This document shows positions 33,313 through 42,443 of a stretch of DNA of 64,000 nucleotides, one piece after another (position 1 is the first letter of the stretch; every line of letters begins with the position of its first letter). Origin of the DNA: Croceivirga sp. Its GTDB lineage: Bacteria > Bacteroidota > Bacteroidia > Flavobacteriales > Flavobacteriaceae. The notes beneath the pieces are model-generated. The model searched no databases. It was not told the origin of the DNA and saw only the letters and a program-made list of their open reading frames with translations. The translations under genes and the position numbers were made by a program. The stretch is taken from contig JANQQQ010000039.1 in the NCBI GenBank assembly GCA_028284935.1, positions 528,670-592,669 of the forward strand. Reading direction: 5' to 3'.

Positions 33313-33918
33313 TTAGTTGACGAAACTCGACTTTATGATTTCTTTGACAACCGTTTTGCGTTCTTGCATCATTCTGGCGTAATATTCAGGTGGAATTTCA
33401 AGCATGGTTTCAAAAATTGGGCGAGCAACAAATGGGAACACAATCAAAGACATCACGCTCAATACAAGATGATTTGGTGGTATGGGCTTCAGGATATGCT
33501 GTGCTTGCTCCCTTTTTATTTGTTCCAACAGACCAATCAAAGAATGGTTGTCATCGATGATCTGTTTCATTTTTGTAACTGAGTCCTTGTGCCCTTGTGA
33601 CATTTCGTGCAAAAGAAACATGGGGATGTCAGGATGTTTTAAAATGGTATCAATGTAAATGTCAACGAGCTTGCATAGTTTTTCGTAAACACTTGCCCCA
33701 CCAAGGAAAGCCGCGGATAGTTTTGGTGCCAATAGATTGATATTATCGGTAACAATTGCCGAAAAAAGTGTTCTCTTTGTCTTGAAATAGTAATGGAGCA
33801 TAGCCTTGTTGATTTGGGCTTTATCCGCTATTTCCTGCATACGGGCACCTGCAAATCCTTTTTGGATAAAGACTTCCCTCGCCGCTTCGAGTATTTTTTG
33901 CTCGGTATTGATTTGCAT
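33313..33918 (-). CDS. TetR/AcrR-family transcriptional repressor
   Basis: 201 aa. The N-terminal helix-turn-helix is clear: QKILEAAREVFIQKGFAGAR, then MQEIADKAQINKAMLHYYFK. The C-terminal ligand domain has TetR_C-like helices (FLLHEMSQGHKDSVTKMKQI). It lies directly upstream of the exporter operon in the same direction. Two perfect 16-bp dyads in the tetR-tolC gap are its likely targets, so it should repress the exporter and respond to an exported compound. Confidence 0.94.
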   Translation of the reverse strand: MQINTEQKILEAAREVFIQKGFAGARMQEIADKAQINKAMLHYYFKTKRTLFSAIVTDNINLLAPKLSAAFLGGASVYEKLCKLVDIYIDTILKHPDIPMFLLHEMSQGHKDSVTKMKQIIDDNHSLIGLLEQIKREQAQHILKPIPPNHLVLSVMSLIVFPFVARPIFETMLEIPPEYYARMMQERKTVVKEIIKSSFVN

Positions 33919-34229
33919 ATCGCTTTAACTTAGGGAAGCAAAATTAAGAATATGAAATTTTCTCACCTCCTATGGTGTAAATGTAGAAGACTTCTATGAT
34001 AGAACAGAACATAAATGCACAAGTGACCATAAAAAATCATTACTAAATAGAAATTAGTAGGTAGGAGTTTCGAAAAAGGAAAATTCTACTTTGAAAAAAG
34101 CCTGGTCAATTATTGAAATTCAGTCCCTGGAAGAACTCATTGTTTCCATTGATTACCATAATTCTTAGTTTTAACTTCTTTACTTTAAAAACATGACCAA
34201 CTGAGCAGCACTACAATAAAACGGGAAAA
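33919..34229. other. 311-base gap upstream of tetR and the serine hydrolase gene
   Basis: On the minus strand TAATTTTG at 33939-33946 is a plausible -7 box for tetR, giving a leader of about 15 bases. On the plus strand a 25-codon frame, from TTG at 34091 to TAG at 34166-34168, reads LKKAWSIIEIQSLEELIVSI and may be the remnant of a small gene. Nothing else stands out. Confidence 0.35.
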
Positions 34230-35756
34230 ATGGGAAAATTAATATCAATATGCACTTTATTTCTTTGCGGTCTTTTAGTAAATGCCCAAAAGAAGGACCT
34301 ACCGACGTTTATCACCGATAGTTTGGAAAACTATATTACCCAAGGGAGGAACAAATGGCAAATCCCCGGGCTATCGGTGGCAATCGTTAAGGATGGAAAC
34401 ATTGTCTTCATAAAGGGGTTTGGTGTTACTAGGGTCAATGGTACGGAGGCCGTAGATGAAAACACACTTTTTATGATTGGCTCCAACACCAAGGCCTTCA
34501 CAGCAACCGCGCTTTCCATACTACAAGAATCCGGGGTTTTGAATTTAAATGATAAAGTTCAAAAATGGATGCCCGAATTTAGTTTGAAAGATGAATTGGC
34601 CAGTAGGGAAGTAAATATTGTGGACTTACTTTCGCACAGAATAGGCTTTGAGACTTTTCAAGGTGATTTCACTTACTGGACTTCAACTTTGTCCCGGGCA
34701 GAGGTAATTCAAAAAATGGGTTTGATCGATGCTCCTTATGGTTTTCGCGAACGATGGGGGTATTGTAATGCAGCCTATGTAACGGCCGGGGAACTAATCC
34801 CCAGAGTGATCAATGAAAGCTGGGAGGAAACGGTCAGGGATAGTATTCTGTTGCCATTAAAGATGAAGAGAACCTTGATGTTATCCGAAGAACTCAAAAA
34901 CGCCTCCAATACCGCATTTCCTCATACAAAAGTAGACAATGACCTTGTTGAGATACCGATGGTGGACATCAACAATCTTGCGCCGGCCGGAAGTATGAGT
35001 TCAAGTGCAAAGGATATGGCCAACTGGCTTTTAGTCCAACTTAATGATGGGAAATTGGATGGGGAGCAACTACTTTCTGGTAAAGGTGTTAGAGGGATTA
35101 GAAAACCTTCATCAATTTTAGGTATTGACTCGAGGGACAATAAAGCGACCCATTTTTACCTCTATGGAATGGGGCTCGATATCAGCGACCGTGATGGAAA
35201 GCTTGTTTACGCCCATACAGGAGGGGTCAATGGCTATCTATCGTCATTGCTTTTTGTCCCGGAAGAAGACCTTGGTATTGTAGTATTGACCAATACGGAT
35301 CAAAACGATTTTTTTCTAAACTTGACAGACGAAATAAGGGATGCTTTTTTGGGACTACCTTTTCAAGATTACAGTAGGGAGTCACTTGAACGCTCCAAAC
35401 AACGCAGGCTTGATGAACTAAAACGAATTGATTCGTTAAAAAAAATTGTGGCCTTAGAATTGAGCCCAAGCCTTTCCCTAAAGGAATTTACGGGCAAATA
35501 CAACAATAAGGTTTATGGAGATATAGAGGTCAAGGCAGAGGATGGAAAGCTAAATATCCATTTCTCAAACCACCCCAAATTGATAGGCAGGTTGGAACAT
35601 ATGCAAAATGACACCTATTTATGCTCCTATTCTGACCCTACGTTTGGGATTGTGGAAATTCCTTTTAGGATTGAGAATGAAAGCGTTACTGGATTAACCC
35701 TTAGGGTAGCGGACTTCGTAGAGTTTACACCCTATGAATTTGTCAGAAAGAATTAG
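34230..35756 (+). CDS. Exported serine hydrolase, class C beta-lactamase-like
   Basis: 508 aa with a signal peptide ending near LVNAQ. The catalytic motifs of the beta-lactamase/DD-peptidase fold are present: Ser85-x-x-Lys88 (SNTK), Tyr178-Cys-Asn180 (YCN) and His329-Thr-Gly331 (HTG). The C-terminal 130 residues (from about 380) form an extra beta domain such as DUF3471 (LKEFTGKYNNKVYGDIEVKA). Proteins of this build include esterases, D-aminopeptidases and peptidoglycan-active enzymes; true beta-lactamase action is not implied. It is followed by a small membrane protein gene after 54 bases. Confidence 0.92.
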   Translation: MGKLISICTLFLCGLLVNAQKKDLPTFITDSLENYITQGRNKWQIPGLSVAIVKDGNIVFIKGFGVTRVNGTEAVDENTLFMIGSNTKAFTATALSILQESGVLNLNDKVQKWMPEFSLKDELASREVNIVDLLSHRIGFETFQGDFTYWTSTLSRAEVIQKMGLIDAPYGFRERWGYCNAAYVTAGELIPRVINESWEETVRDSILLPLKMKRTLMLSEELKNASNTAFPHTKVDNDLVEIPMVDINNLAPAGSMSSSAKDMANWLLVQLNDGKLDGEQLLSGKGVRGIRKPSSILGIDSRDNKATHFYLYGMGLDISDRDGKLVYAHTGGVNGYLSSLLFVPEEDLGIVVLTNTDQNDFFLNLTDEIRDAFLGLPFQDYSRESLERSKQRRLDELKRIDSLKKIVALELSPSLSLKEFTGKYNNKVYGDIEVKAEDGKLNIHFSNHPKLIGRLEHMQNDTYLCSYSDPTFGIVEIPFRIENESVTGLTLRVADFVEFTPYEFVRKN

Positions 35757-35810
35757 TGCCCAAATAAAGGGCAATAGTGATATGGACCAACTTCCAATAA
35801 TTACTGCTGG

Positions 35811-36299
35811 ATGTTTACAAATTACTTTCTGAACTGTTTTCTGCTAATACTTCCAGTCCTTATTTGGAATATTATCTTCTACAAGGCTTTGCCCAAGGGC
35901 TATCAGGCAGCTATTTTTTGGCATGGTATTCCACCATTGTTAAGGTTATCGGAAACCCTATTTAGAATCGTCATATTCGTGTTGCCCTTTCTCATGGTTT
36001 TAAAGGTCAAAAGTGATTTACAAAAGACAGGTTTGGTACTTTATCTGATAGGGATTGTGGTTTATTTTTCAGTTTGGTATTTCCAAATATATTATCCGGA
36101 CTCAAATTGGAGTCGAAGTGCCCTAGGGTTTATGTCCCCTGCGTATACAACGGTCCTTTGGCTATTGGGAATTGGTTGTATTGGAAGTCAATCATTCCTT
36201 GGGATACCTCATATATCAAGAATCTATGTTGTGACATCCGTGGTATTCGTTATTTTACATACCTATCATTCGTACCTTGTTTACAGGAATATGAACTAA
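35811..36299 (+). CDS. Small multipass membrane protein of unknown function
   Basis: 162 aa with about four or five hydrophobic helices (FLNCFLLILPVLIWNIIFYK, FRIVIFVLPFLMVLKV, LVLYLIGIVVYFSVWYF, YTTVLWLLGIGCIGS, IYVVTSVVFVILHTYHSYL). There is no recognised catalytic motif. Inner-membrane location is clear, function is not. It follows the serine hydrolase gene on the same strand. Confidence 0.75.
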   Translation: MFTNYFLNCFLLILPVLIWNIIFYKALPKGYQAAIFWHGIPPLLRLSETLFRIVIFVLPFLMVLKVKSDLQKTGLVLYLIGIVVYFSVWYFQIYYPDSNWSRSALGFMSPAYTTVLWLLGIGCIGSQSFLGIPHISRIYVVTSVVFVILHTYHSYLVYRNMN

Positions 36300-36447
36300 A
36301 GAAACGAAGTCAAGAAGACTATAATTTAGCACAGCTTTGTTGCTAGTTTAAAATGATAGCTGCCAACTTTTTTATCACCGAAATGATTGATAGTAATGGT
36401 GCATTTTATTCAAAATGAAGAATAATTCGATGCTACTGACATAGGGC

Positions 36448-36476
36448 TGTCACACCATCATTTCATTTTTGTGACA
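36448..36476. promoter_or_regulatory. Inverted repeat TGTCACA-N15-TGTGACA
   Basis: Seven-base arms lie just upstream of the BtrH-like start codon. It could be a CRP/FNR-like half-site arrangement, but the 15-base spacer is longer than the usual 6, so the role is unclear. Confidence 0.35.
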
Positions 36477-36491
36477 AACAAAAAATACACC

Positions 36492-37478
36492 ATGATTATA
36501 CCAAATTTTAAACCCTTTTACGGACAACACTGTGAAACTACGGCTACAGGCAGTTTGCTTAACCAACTTGCTGTTGAACTGTCAGAACCCATGTTATTTG
36601 GAATTGGAGAGGGCTTGGGATACATCTTTTGGAATATGAAAATAATGGATTTCCCATTTATAGGCGGAAGGGTAAAACCGGATGTTTTAACGGAGAATAT
36701 TTGTAGAAACTTAAACCTGGACCTTGTTGTAAAGGAGACTTCCTCGATAAAGAAGGCTTGGGAAAATGTAAAATATCATTTAGATAACGCCCAAGCGGTT
36801 GGGCTAAAGTTAGATTGCTACCACTTGGACTACTTTACCAATAAAATTCATTTTGCCGGCCATTATGTAGCTATGTATGGTCATGATGAACAATTCGCAT
36901 ATTTGGTTGACACGGACCAACAAGGTGGGCGTACAAAAACAACGTTGAAAAGTCTTGAATTGGCCCGAAATGAAAAAGGGCCCATGTCATCAAGAAATAG
37001 GAGCTATACGATCAACAAGACCAATGGGTTCGCTGAATTGAAAACCGCAATACGAACGGCTATTTTCAACAATGCCAATGAATATTTAAATCCGCCGATA
37101 AAGAACATAAGCTATAAGGGAATTGAAAAGACTGCGATTGAGATACGAAAGTGGTTTAAGAATAGTAAGGATATCAAGCGGGATTTTCAGACGACTTCGG
37201 TCTTAATGGAAAGGGCCGGTACGGGCGGTTCCATTTTTAGAAATTTATATAGGGACTTTTTAGAAGAGAGTGCCAACCTACTCAAAATAGATGGGATATA
37301 TGAAGCCTATATGGATTTCACTGAAATCGCAAAACTCTGGAAAAATGTTTCTGACTTGTTCTACAAGGTCGGAGAAACAAATGACGAAAAATGTATTGAT
37401 GAAGCTTCTAAAATCTTACTGAGTCTATCTGAAAAAGAGAGAATTGCAATGGAAAAATTAAAGAATGCCGTTGACTAA
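36492..37478 (+). CDS. BtrH-like papain-fold protein (BtrH_N + DUF4872)
   Basis: 328 aa from the ATG at 36492; a GTG at 36471 would add seven residues. The N-terminal half matches the BtrH_N domain, with a predicted Cys14-His124-Asp140 triad in YGQHCETTATGSLL, FAGHYVAMYGHD and YLVDTD. The C-terminal half fits DUF4872 and is helical. In butirosin synthesis BtrH transfers an acyl group from a carrier protein to an aminoglycoside. Here there is no biosynthetic cluster, acyl carrier protein or amide synthase nearby, so the role is unknown. No signal peptide is seen. It probably acts in the cytosol as a transferase or amidase. Confidence 0.8.
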   Translation: MIIPNFKPFYGQHCETTATGSLLNQLAVELSEPMLFGIGEGLGYIFWNMKIMDFPFIGGRVKPDVLTENICRNLNLDLVVKETSSIKKAWENVKYHLDNAQAVGLKLDCYHLDYFTNKIHFAGHYVAMYGHDEQFAYLVDTDQQGGRTKTTLKSLELARNEKGPMSSRNRSYTINKTNGFAELKTAIRTAIFNNANEYLNPPIKNISYKGIEKTAIEIRKWFKNSKDIKRDFQTTSVLMERAGTGGSIFRNLYRDFLEESANLLKIDGIYEAYMDFTEIAKLWKNVSDLFYKVGETNDEKCIDEASKILLSLSEKERIAMEKLKNAVD

Positions 37479-37578
37479 TGGCTCCTTAACGATGGAAAAT
37501 CAATTATAGGGGAAAATCGCACCTTTTCCGAATATGTGAACCGCAGTAAATTGTACATTAGCCTTTTGTCCATTACCT

Positions 37579-38028
37579 ATGAAAAAGAGAACGTCCCTGC
37601 TGTTACCCATATCGATGCTGTTTATGATGGCATCGTGTAAGACGTATACCATACCTGTCGATAGTTTTAGAAAGCAGATGATTGCTGCGTCCAGTGAAAA
37701 TATGAAGGAATCCGAAATCAACACTCCTCTCATTGGAAACAACTGGAGAAATATCAAGTATTATTCAAACAATGTGGAAGGGCTCTTTGTGGTAGACAAG
37801 AAGGGTGAAGAATTGTACTTGAGGAATTCCCCTTCCATTGAGATGAGGGTGACGCACATAAATGGAAAAAGATACTATTTTTATTTTGACACCGTGATTT
37901 TGGAAAATAATGTTTTAATGGGTAGTAGGTCCAGATTTATTTCGGGCTTGACCAGAAATATACCATTGGATAGTATAGTTAAAATTGAAGTACAGGATGG
38001 GGGTAAAAAATTTGCCTACCAAAATTGA
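37579..38028 (+). CDS. Lipoprotein of unknown function
   Basis: 149 aa. The lipobox MMASC puts the lipidated Cys at position 20. The mature part is short and beta-rich (GLFVVDKKGEELYLRNSPSI, KRYYFYFDTVILENNVLMGS) and ends with a KIEVQDGGKKF segment. I do not recognise a family. It lies 100 bases after the BtrH-like gene on the same strand. Confidence 0.7.
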   Translation: MKKRTSLLLPISMLFMMASCKTYTIPVDSFRKQMIAASSENMKESEINTPLIGNNWRNIKYYSNNVEGLFVVDKKGEELYLRNSPSIEMRVTHINGKRYYFYFDTVILENNVLMGSRSRFISGLTRNIPLDSIVKIEVQDGGKKFAYQN

Positions 38029-38086
38029 GCAAGTACTTACGGTAATAAAAATCCCGATTATACATTGAACTTATAAAGGTTTCTTT

Positions 38087-38102
38087 CGGAGGAAGAGGAA
38101 TT
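38087..38102 (-). repeat. Partial copy of tRNA-Ser 3' end (att-like)
   Basis: The + strand CGGAGGAAGAGGAATT matches the tRNA's 3'-end segment (38411-38426) at 15 of 16 bases, in the same orientation and 324 bases away. Duplicated tRNA 3' ends are typical attachment-site scars of integrative elements. No integrase is nearby. Confidence 0.5.
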
Positions 38103-38371
38103 TTGTACCAACACCCCTAATTACCTTACGCTACAAATCCAATTTTCCAATCCTTTTGGGATGTCATCGTAAATAAAAAACCCGGGTAAGTACACTTGGC
38201 GGGATTCTTCCTTTAAGCAGTAACTAAGTTGTGCCTGATTGCTGAGGAAGAAGGATTCACTTCGTGCTTCCCTCGACATCTTCACCAGATAATAAAACCC
38301 AAATTTTCTCGCAATTCCAAGCTTTTTTTTTATCCCCTTCCGAAAAACAATTTTCATTGCTCCTAAAAACA

Positions 38372-38402
38372 AAAGCTCGGTTTTCATTGAAAACCAAGCT
38401 TT
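38372..38402 (-). terminator. Terminator of tRNA-Ser
   Basis: Long stem with one mismatch: on the minus strand AAAGCTTGGTTTTC-AAT-GAAAACCGAGCTTT, then a T-rich tail. It starts 9 bases past the tRNA 3' end. Confidence 0.8.
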
Positions 38403-38410
38403 GCTCTCAG

Positions 38411-38495
38411 CGGAGGAAGAGGGATTCGAACCCCCGGAGGTGTGACCCTCAACAGTTTTCAAGACTGCCGCATTCGACCACTCTGCCATTCCTCC
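38411..38495 (-). tRNA. tRNA-Ser (anticodon TGA)
   Basis: 85 nt on the minus strand. The acceptor arms GGAGGAA and TTCCTCC pair, with G as discriminator. The anticodon loop CTTGAAA gives TGA, reading UCA-type serine codons. A long variable arm and the GGTTCGAATCC T-arm are present. CCA is not encoded. Confidence 0.96.
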
Positions 38496-38621
38496 TTTTG
38501 CGGCTGCAAATATACACAGCTTTTTATATTCCCTAAAACCTTTGGTTTTAATTTTATCCTCATCAATTGCTAGCAAGATGGTACTTTTGTCTAATGCTTA
38601 ACCTTAATTTTTTTAAAAAGT

Positions 38622-39812
38622 ATGCCTGGATTTGAACTTTTTGGTCAGGAGGAAAAAAGGCAAGTACACGATGTATTGGATAATGGGGTGCTCATGCGTT
38701 ATGGCTTTGATGCCTTACGTAATGGGCATTGGAAAGCCCAAGAATTGGAAGCCGCCATTGCAAAAAGGATGAAAACCACCTATTGCCATACCGTGAGTAG
38801 TGGAACGTCAGCTTTAACAGTTGCTCTAGCAAGTGCTGGAATAGGGGCAGGGGATGAGGTGATAATGCCCACCTTCACTTTTGTGGCGAGTTTTGAGTCC
38901 ATTTTGGCTGTTGGGGCAATTCCCGTTCTGGTAGATATTGACGATACTTTGACATTGGACCCAAAGGCAGTTGAACGGGCAATTACCAAAAACACCAAGG
39001 TTGTAATGCCCGTACATATGTGTGGTTCCATGGCAGATTTGGATGCCTTGAAAGCCATTTGTGTCCAGAATAATCTACTGTTGCTGGAAGATGCCTGTCA
39101 GGCCATTGGGGGAAGCTACCAAGGAAAGCCATTGGGAAGCATTGGGGATTTAGGGTGTTTTTCGTTTGATTTTGTAAAGACGGTTACTTGTGGCGAGGGT
39201 GGTGCGCTTGTAACCAACAACCAAGCATTTTACGAGAATGCCCATAAGTATTCTGACCACGGGCATGACCATATTGGGAATGACAGAGGTGCGGAAACCC
39301 ACCCCTTTTTAGGGTATAATTTCCGTATTTCCGAACTAAACGCTGCCGTGGGTTGCGCCCAGATTCAACGATTGGATGACTTTGTAACCATTCAGAAAAA
39401 AAATTACTACGTTCTTAGGGATGCAGTGAGTGCGATTAAGGGTGTTACCTTTAGAAGGGTTCCTGATGGGGGAGAGGAGAATTATTCGTTTTTGAACTTT
39501 TTTCTTCCTTCAGAGGCATTGACCCGGAAAGCGCACAAGGCATTGGGAGCAGTTGGAGTTGATGGCTGTTTTTATTGGTATAATAATAACTGGCATTACT
39601 ACAGAAAATGGGAGCATCTAATTCAAAAAAAGTCGTTGGGAAGGTTGCCTTCCGAGGTTGTGAAGTGCTTACCTAATTATTCCAAGGCAGATTTTTCGGC
39701 TTCAGACCATTGGATGGGAAGGACAATCTCATGTCTGATTAAGTTGGGTTGGACCGAAGAAGAGTTGGGAGAGAGGGCACAAAAGATGGTCAAGGTGCTT
39801 CAGGGGATGTGA
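38622..39812 (+). CDS. DegT/DnrJ/EryC1/StrS-family aminotransferase
   Basis: 396 aa. The PLP fold shows SSGTSALTVALASAGIGAGD, then MPTFTFVAS, LEDACQAIGGSYQGKPLGS and the Schiff-base lysine Lys186 in CFSFDFVKTVTCGEGG. These are the hallmarks of sugar aminotransferases that convert 3- or 4-keto nucleotide sugars to amino sugars for surface polysaccharides or antibiotics. No glycosyltransferase or nucleotide-sugar gene is nearby, so this orphan copy may serve a distant cluster or another keto substrate. Its 3' end converges on ribB with 16 bases between. Confidence 0.92.
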   Translation: MPGFELFGQEEKRQVHDVLDNGVLMRYGFDALRNGHWKAQELEAAIAKRMKTTYCHTVSSGTSALTVALASAGIGAGDEVIMPTFTFVASFESILAVGAIPVLVDIDDTLTLDPKAVERAITKNTKVVMPVHMCGSMADLDALKAICVQNNLLLLEDACQAIGGSYQGKPLGSIGDLGCFSFDFVKTVTCGEGGALVTNNQAFYENAHKYSDHGHDHIGNDRGAETHPFLGYNFRISELNAAVGCAQIQRLDDFVTIQKKNYYVLRDAVSAIKGVTFRRVPDGGEENYSFLNFFLPSEALTRKAHKALGAVGVDGCFYWYNNNWHYYRKWEHLIQKKSLGRLPSEVVKCLPNYSKADFSASDHWMGRTISCLIKLGWTEEELGERAQKMVKVLQGM

Positions 39813-39828
39813 TTTACGCCGTAATTAG

Positions 39829-40959
39829 TTAATATCCCACATATTCCACAATCTCCAAACCGTACCCTACAATTCCTACCCGTTTGGTTTGTTCCGTATT
39901 CGTAAGCAAACGAATTTTGGTAATATTCAAATCATGTAAAATTTGGGCCCCTACACCAAAATCCTTGGTATCCATCTCAATTTTGGGCGCTTTTAAAATG
40001 CCCTTTGCCTGTAGCTCCTTTAAATCACTTAGTCGATTCAAAAGATTCATGGAACGTGCGTCTTGATTTATAAAGATAAAGGCACCTTTCCCTTCGGCAT
40101 TGATGGCTTTAAACATATCATGCAGTTTGTCCTCCGGATTATTGGTCAACGTTCCCAAAATATCATTATTGACCAAGGTGGAATTGATTCTGGTGAGCAC
40201 TCGATCGCCCTTGTTCCAATCCCCCTTTGTCAATGCTATATGCACTTGGTCATTGGTAGTTTGTTGATAGGCGTGCAATCTAAAATCTCCGAAACGGGTG
40301 GTAATCTTGAAATCCTCCTTTTTTTCAATGAGACTGTCATGCTCCATACGATAGGCAATCAAATCTTCAATGGAAACTATTTTTAAATCAAATTTTTTGG
40401 CTACTTCAAGAAGTTGCGGCAACCGCGCCATGGTCCCATCTTCATTTAGGATTTCGACCAATATTCCAGCGGGTTGAAGCCCTGCCAACCTAGCAAAGTC
40501 AATGGCTGCTTCCGTATGTCCTGTTCGCCTTAGTACTCCTCCTTGCTTAGCCTTTAATGGGAAAATATGACCTGGCCTCCCCAATTCGTGGGGTTTTATA
40601 TTCTTGTCCGTTAATGCTTTAACCGTTTTCGCCCGATCATGGGTCGATATACCGGTCGTGCAACCATAACCAATGAGATCCACGGATACGGTAAATTGAG
40701 TGTGGTGCAAAACGGTATTATTCTCGACCATCATGTTCAAATCCAGTTCCTTGCACCTTTCTTCGGTCAATGGGGCGCAAATAAGCCCTCGGCCATGGGT
40801 GGCCATGAAGTTGATCATTTCCGGGTTGACCAATTCGGCAGCTGCGATGAAATCGCCTTCATTCTCCCTATTTTCATCATCTACCACTATGATGACCTTG
40901 CCATTCTTAATATCGGTTATGGCCTCTTCTATGGTATTTAGCTTGGTCGCAATCTCCAT
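39829..40959 (-). CDS. ribB: 3,4-dihydroxy-2-butanone 4-phosphate synthase with degenerate GTP cyclohydrolase II domain (RibBX-like)
   Basis: 376 aa from the ATG that begins MEIATKLN; a longer frame to 41025 runs into the preceding gene. The RibB half (1-205) is complete: [41 protein letters not shown] and [17 protein letters not shown]. The C-terminal half resembles GTP cyclohydrolase II ([28 protein letters not shown]) but has no cysteine and none of the usual Zn-site motif. It probably makes the four-carbon riboflavin precursor only. It starts one base after the LptF/LptG-type gene and is the last gene of that run. Confidence 0.93.
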   Translation of the reverse strand: MEIATKLNTIEEAITDIKNGKVIIVVDDENRENEGDFIAAAELVNPEMINFMATHGRGLICAPLTEERCKELDLNMMVENNTVLHHTQFTVSVDLIGYGCTTGISTHDRAKTVKALTDKNIKPHELGRPGHIFPLKAKQGGVLRRTGHTEAAIDFARLAGLQPAGILVEILNEDGTMARLPQLLEVAKKFDLKIVSIEDLIAYRMEHDSLIEKKEDFKITTRFGDFRLHAYQQTTNDQVHIALTKGDWNKGDRVLTRINSTLVNNDILGTLTNNPEDKLHDMFKAINAEGKGAFIFINQDARSMNLLNRLSDLKELQAKGILKAPKIEMDTKDFGVGAQILHDLNITKIRLLTNTEQTKRVGIVGYGLEIVEYVGY

Positions 40960-40960
40960 G

Positions 40961-42442
40961 TTATGCTTTTTTCGCTTTCTTCTTAAACTTAAAAAATTCT
41001 GTGATACGTTGTATAAAATTCCCATCCCCCATCAATCCCCTATCGGCCGTGGCCCTTTTGGTTAAATAAACGCTTAAGGGCATCATGATGATGGTGGAAA
41101 GCCATGCTCCCAACATGGGATTGATTCCCCCTTTTTTGGCCGAATTTTCAGCAAATACCCCAATAAAATAGTAGGTGAGGAATAGAATTATGGCAATGAC
41201 CATGGGCAATCCCAACCCTCCTTTTCTAATGATGGCCCCCAATGGAGCACCAACAAAAAATAGAATGATGCAAGCAAATGCCAATGCAAATTTCTTATGT
41301 AGGGAGAGGATGTGCCTATTGTAAATTTCATAGCGCTTGTCCAGCTCTTCTTTTTTTCCATTGACCGTATTCAAAATATTGGTAATGGAGTTTTTAGCAT
41401 TGTTGAACAATTGGGAATGCTGCCATTCAGGGACTAGGGAAACCAAATCGTTGGTATTGGCCGTAGTATCAATTTTTTTTGGGGTGGTCACCTCCACGGT
41501 TTCCACCTCCTTTTTTAAACTATCCACGTTCACCGGGAAAGCCCCCATTCGTATGTAAACGTTTTTTGAGAAGGCCTTGACCTGTTTAAGATTATTATCG
41601 CGAAGGGAATCAATGTCTTTAGTGAGGCGGACCACATTTTTCATTTTGTCCGTCATAATATCCGATTCTGCTTCTATGTCTTGATTGTTAAGATCGGAAA
41701 CATCGATATTGGAAATATAGGTCTCAAAATCAGCTCGGGTAAAGGGATGTTTTCTTTTGTCCTTAGCAGATTTAGGTTGCATTTCCTCATAGCGGTAACC
41801 ATCCTTCAGTACCAATTGAATGATATCCGATTCCTCACTACTGATAAGTTCCCCGGTCTGCGCTTTGATCACTGTGGTATTAAGATTGGTCTTCGATTTT
41901 TGGTGTATGATGACATCATTGAGATATTGGTCCTTATCCCCGGACTTCTGTGCGACCTTCATATTCATGTCCGTCCCTTCAATATCACTGAACACCCCTT
42001 CCACAATAACCGCAGCGGGCTTCACTTTGGCAATGTTGCGGCGCATGTTGAAAATTTTTTGCTCCGAAGCGGGAATCACATTGTTGGCTAAAAAGAAAGC
42101 ACATACTCCCAACAAAATAACAAAAGCGATAATGCTTCGCATTGCTTTTTGCAAGGAAACCCCTGAGGCTTTCATGGCGGCGAATTCATAGTTTTCCGCA
42201 AGTGCCCCAAAGGTTAATAGCGAAGCTAGGAGCACCGTTAACGGCAATACCTTATCAATCAAGGTAGGCATATAATAAAACAGGAACTTTCCTATAATCC
42301 AAATGTCCAAATCCTTACCCGCCAGATCATCAATGAACAACCAAACGGTCTGAAAAATGAAAATCACCATGAGAATGGCGAAGGAGCTGAAAAAATTATA
42401 AAGGAAACGCGATAATATATATCGGTCAATTATGGGCAACAC
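40961..42442 (-). CDS. LptF/LptG (YjgP/YjgQ) family permease
   Basis: 493 aa. The start [20 protein letters not shown] and the helix [20 protein letters not shown] match LptF/G subunits of the LPS export complex. Six helices flank a large periplasmic beta domain (about 115-370), longer than in E. coli. The C-terminus has the typical [20 protein letters not shown] helix and a lysine-rich tail. With LptB it extracts LPS from the inner membrane. F or G cannot be decided. It is one base after lolA and one base before ribB. Confidence 0.93.
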   Translation of the reverse strand: MLPIIDRYILSRFLYNFFSSFAILMVIFIFQTVWLFIDDLAGKDLDIWIIGKFLFYYMPTLIDKVLPLTVLLASLLTFGALAENYEFAAMKASGVSLQKAMRSIIAFVILLGVCAFFLANNVIPASEQKIFNMRRNIAKVKPAAVIVEGVFSDIEGTDMNMKVAQKSGDKDQYLNDVIIHQKSKTNLNTTVIKAQTGELISSEESDIIQLVLKDGYRYEEMQPKSAKDKRKHPFTRADFETYISNIDVSDLNNQDIEAESDIMTDKMKNVVRLTKDIDSLRDNNLKQVKAFSKNVYIRMGAFPVNVDSLKKEVETVEVTTPKKIDTTANTNDLVSLVPEWQHSQLFNNAKNSITNILNTVNGKKEELDKRYEIYNRHILSLHKKFALAFACIILFFVGAPLGAIIRKGGLGLPMVIAIILFLTYYFIGVFAENSAKKGGINPMLGAWLSTIIMMPLSVYLTKRATADRGLMGDGNFIQRITEFFKFKKKAKKA

Positions 42443-42443
42443 G

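Larger units (their letters stand above)
38029..38410. other. Gap between lipoprotein gene and tRNA-Ser
   Basis: 382 bases with no supported gene. It contains the imperfect copy of the tRNA-Ser 3' end at 38087-38102 and the tRNA terminator at about 38372-38402. A 151-codon minus-strand frame at 38121-38576 runs straight through the tRNA and is rejected. Confidence 0.6.

Noticed and set aside
34230..35756. True beta-lactamase
   Set aside because: SxxK, YxN and HTG motifs are shared with many esterases and peptidases, and the extra C-terminal domain fits those better; no resistance function is claimed.
38121..38576. 151-codon minus-strand frame
   Set aside because: It reads straight through tRNA-Ser(TGA), giving the familiar artefact GGMAEWSNAAVLKTVEG, and has no signal or domain outside it.
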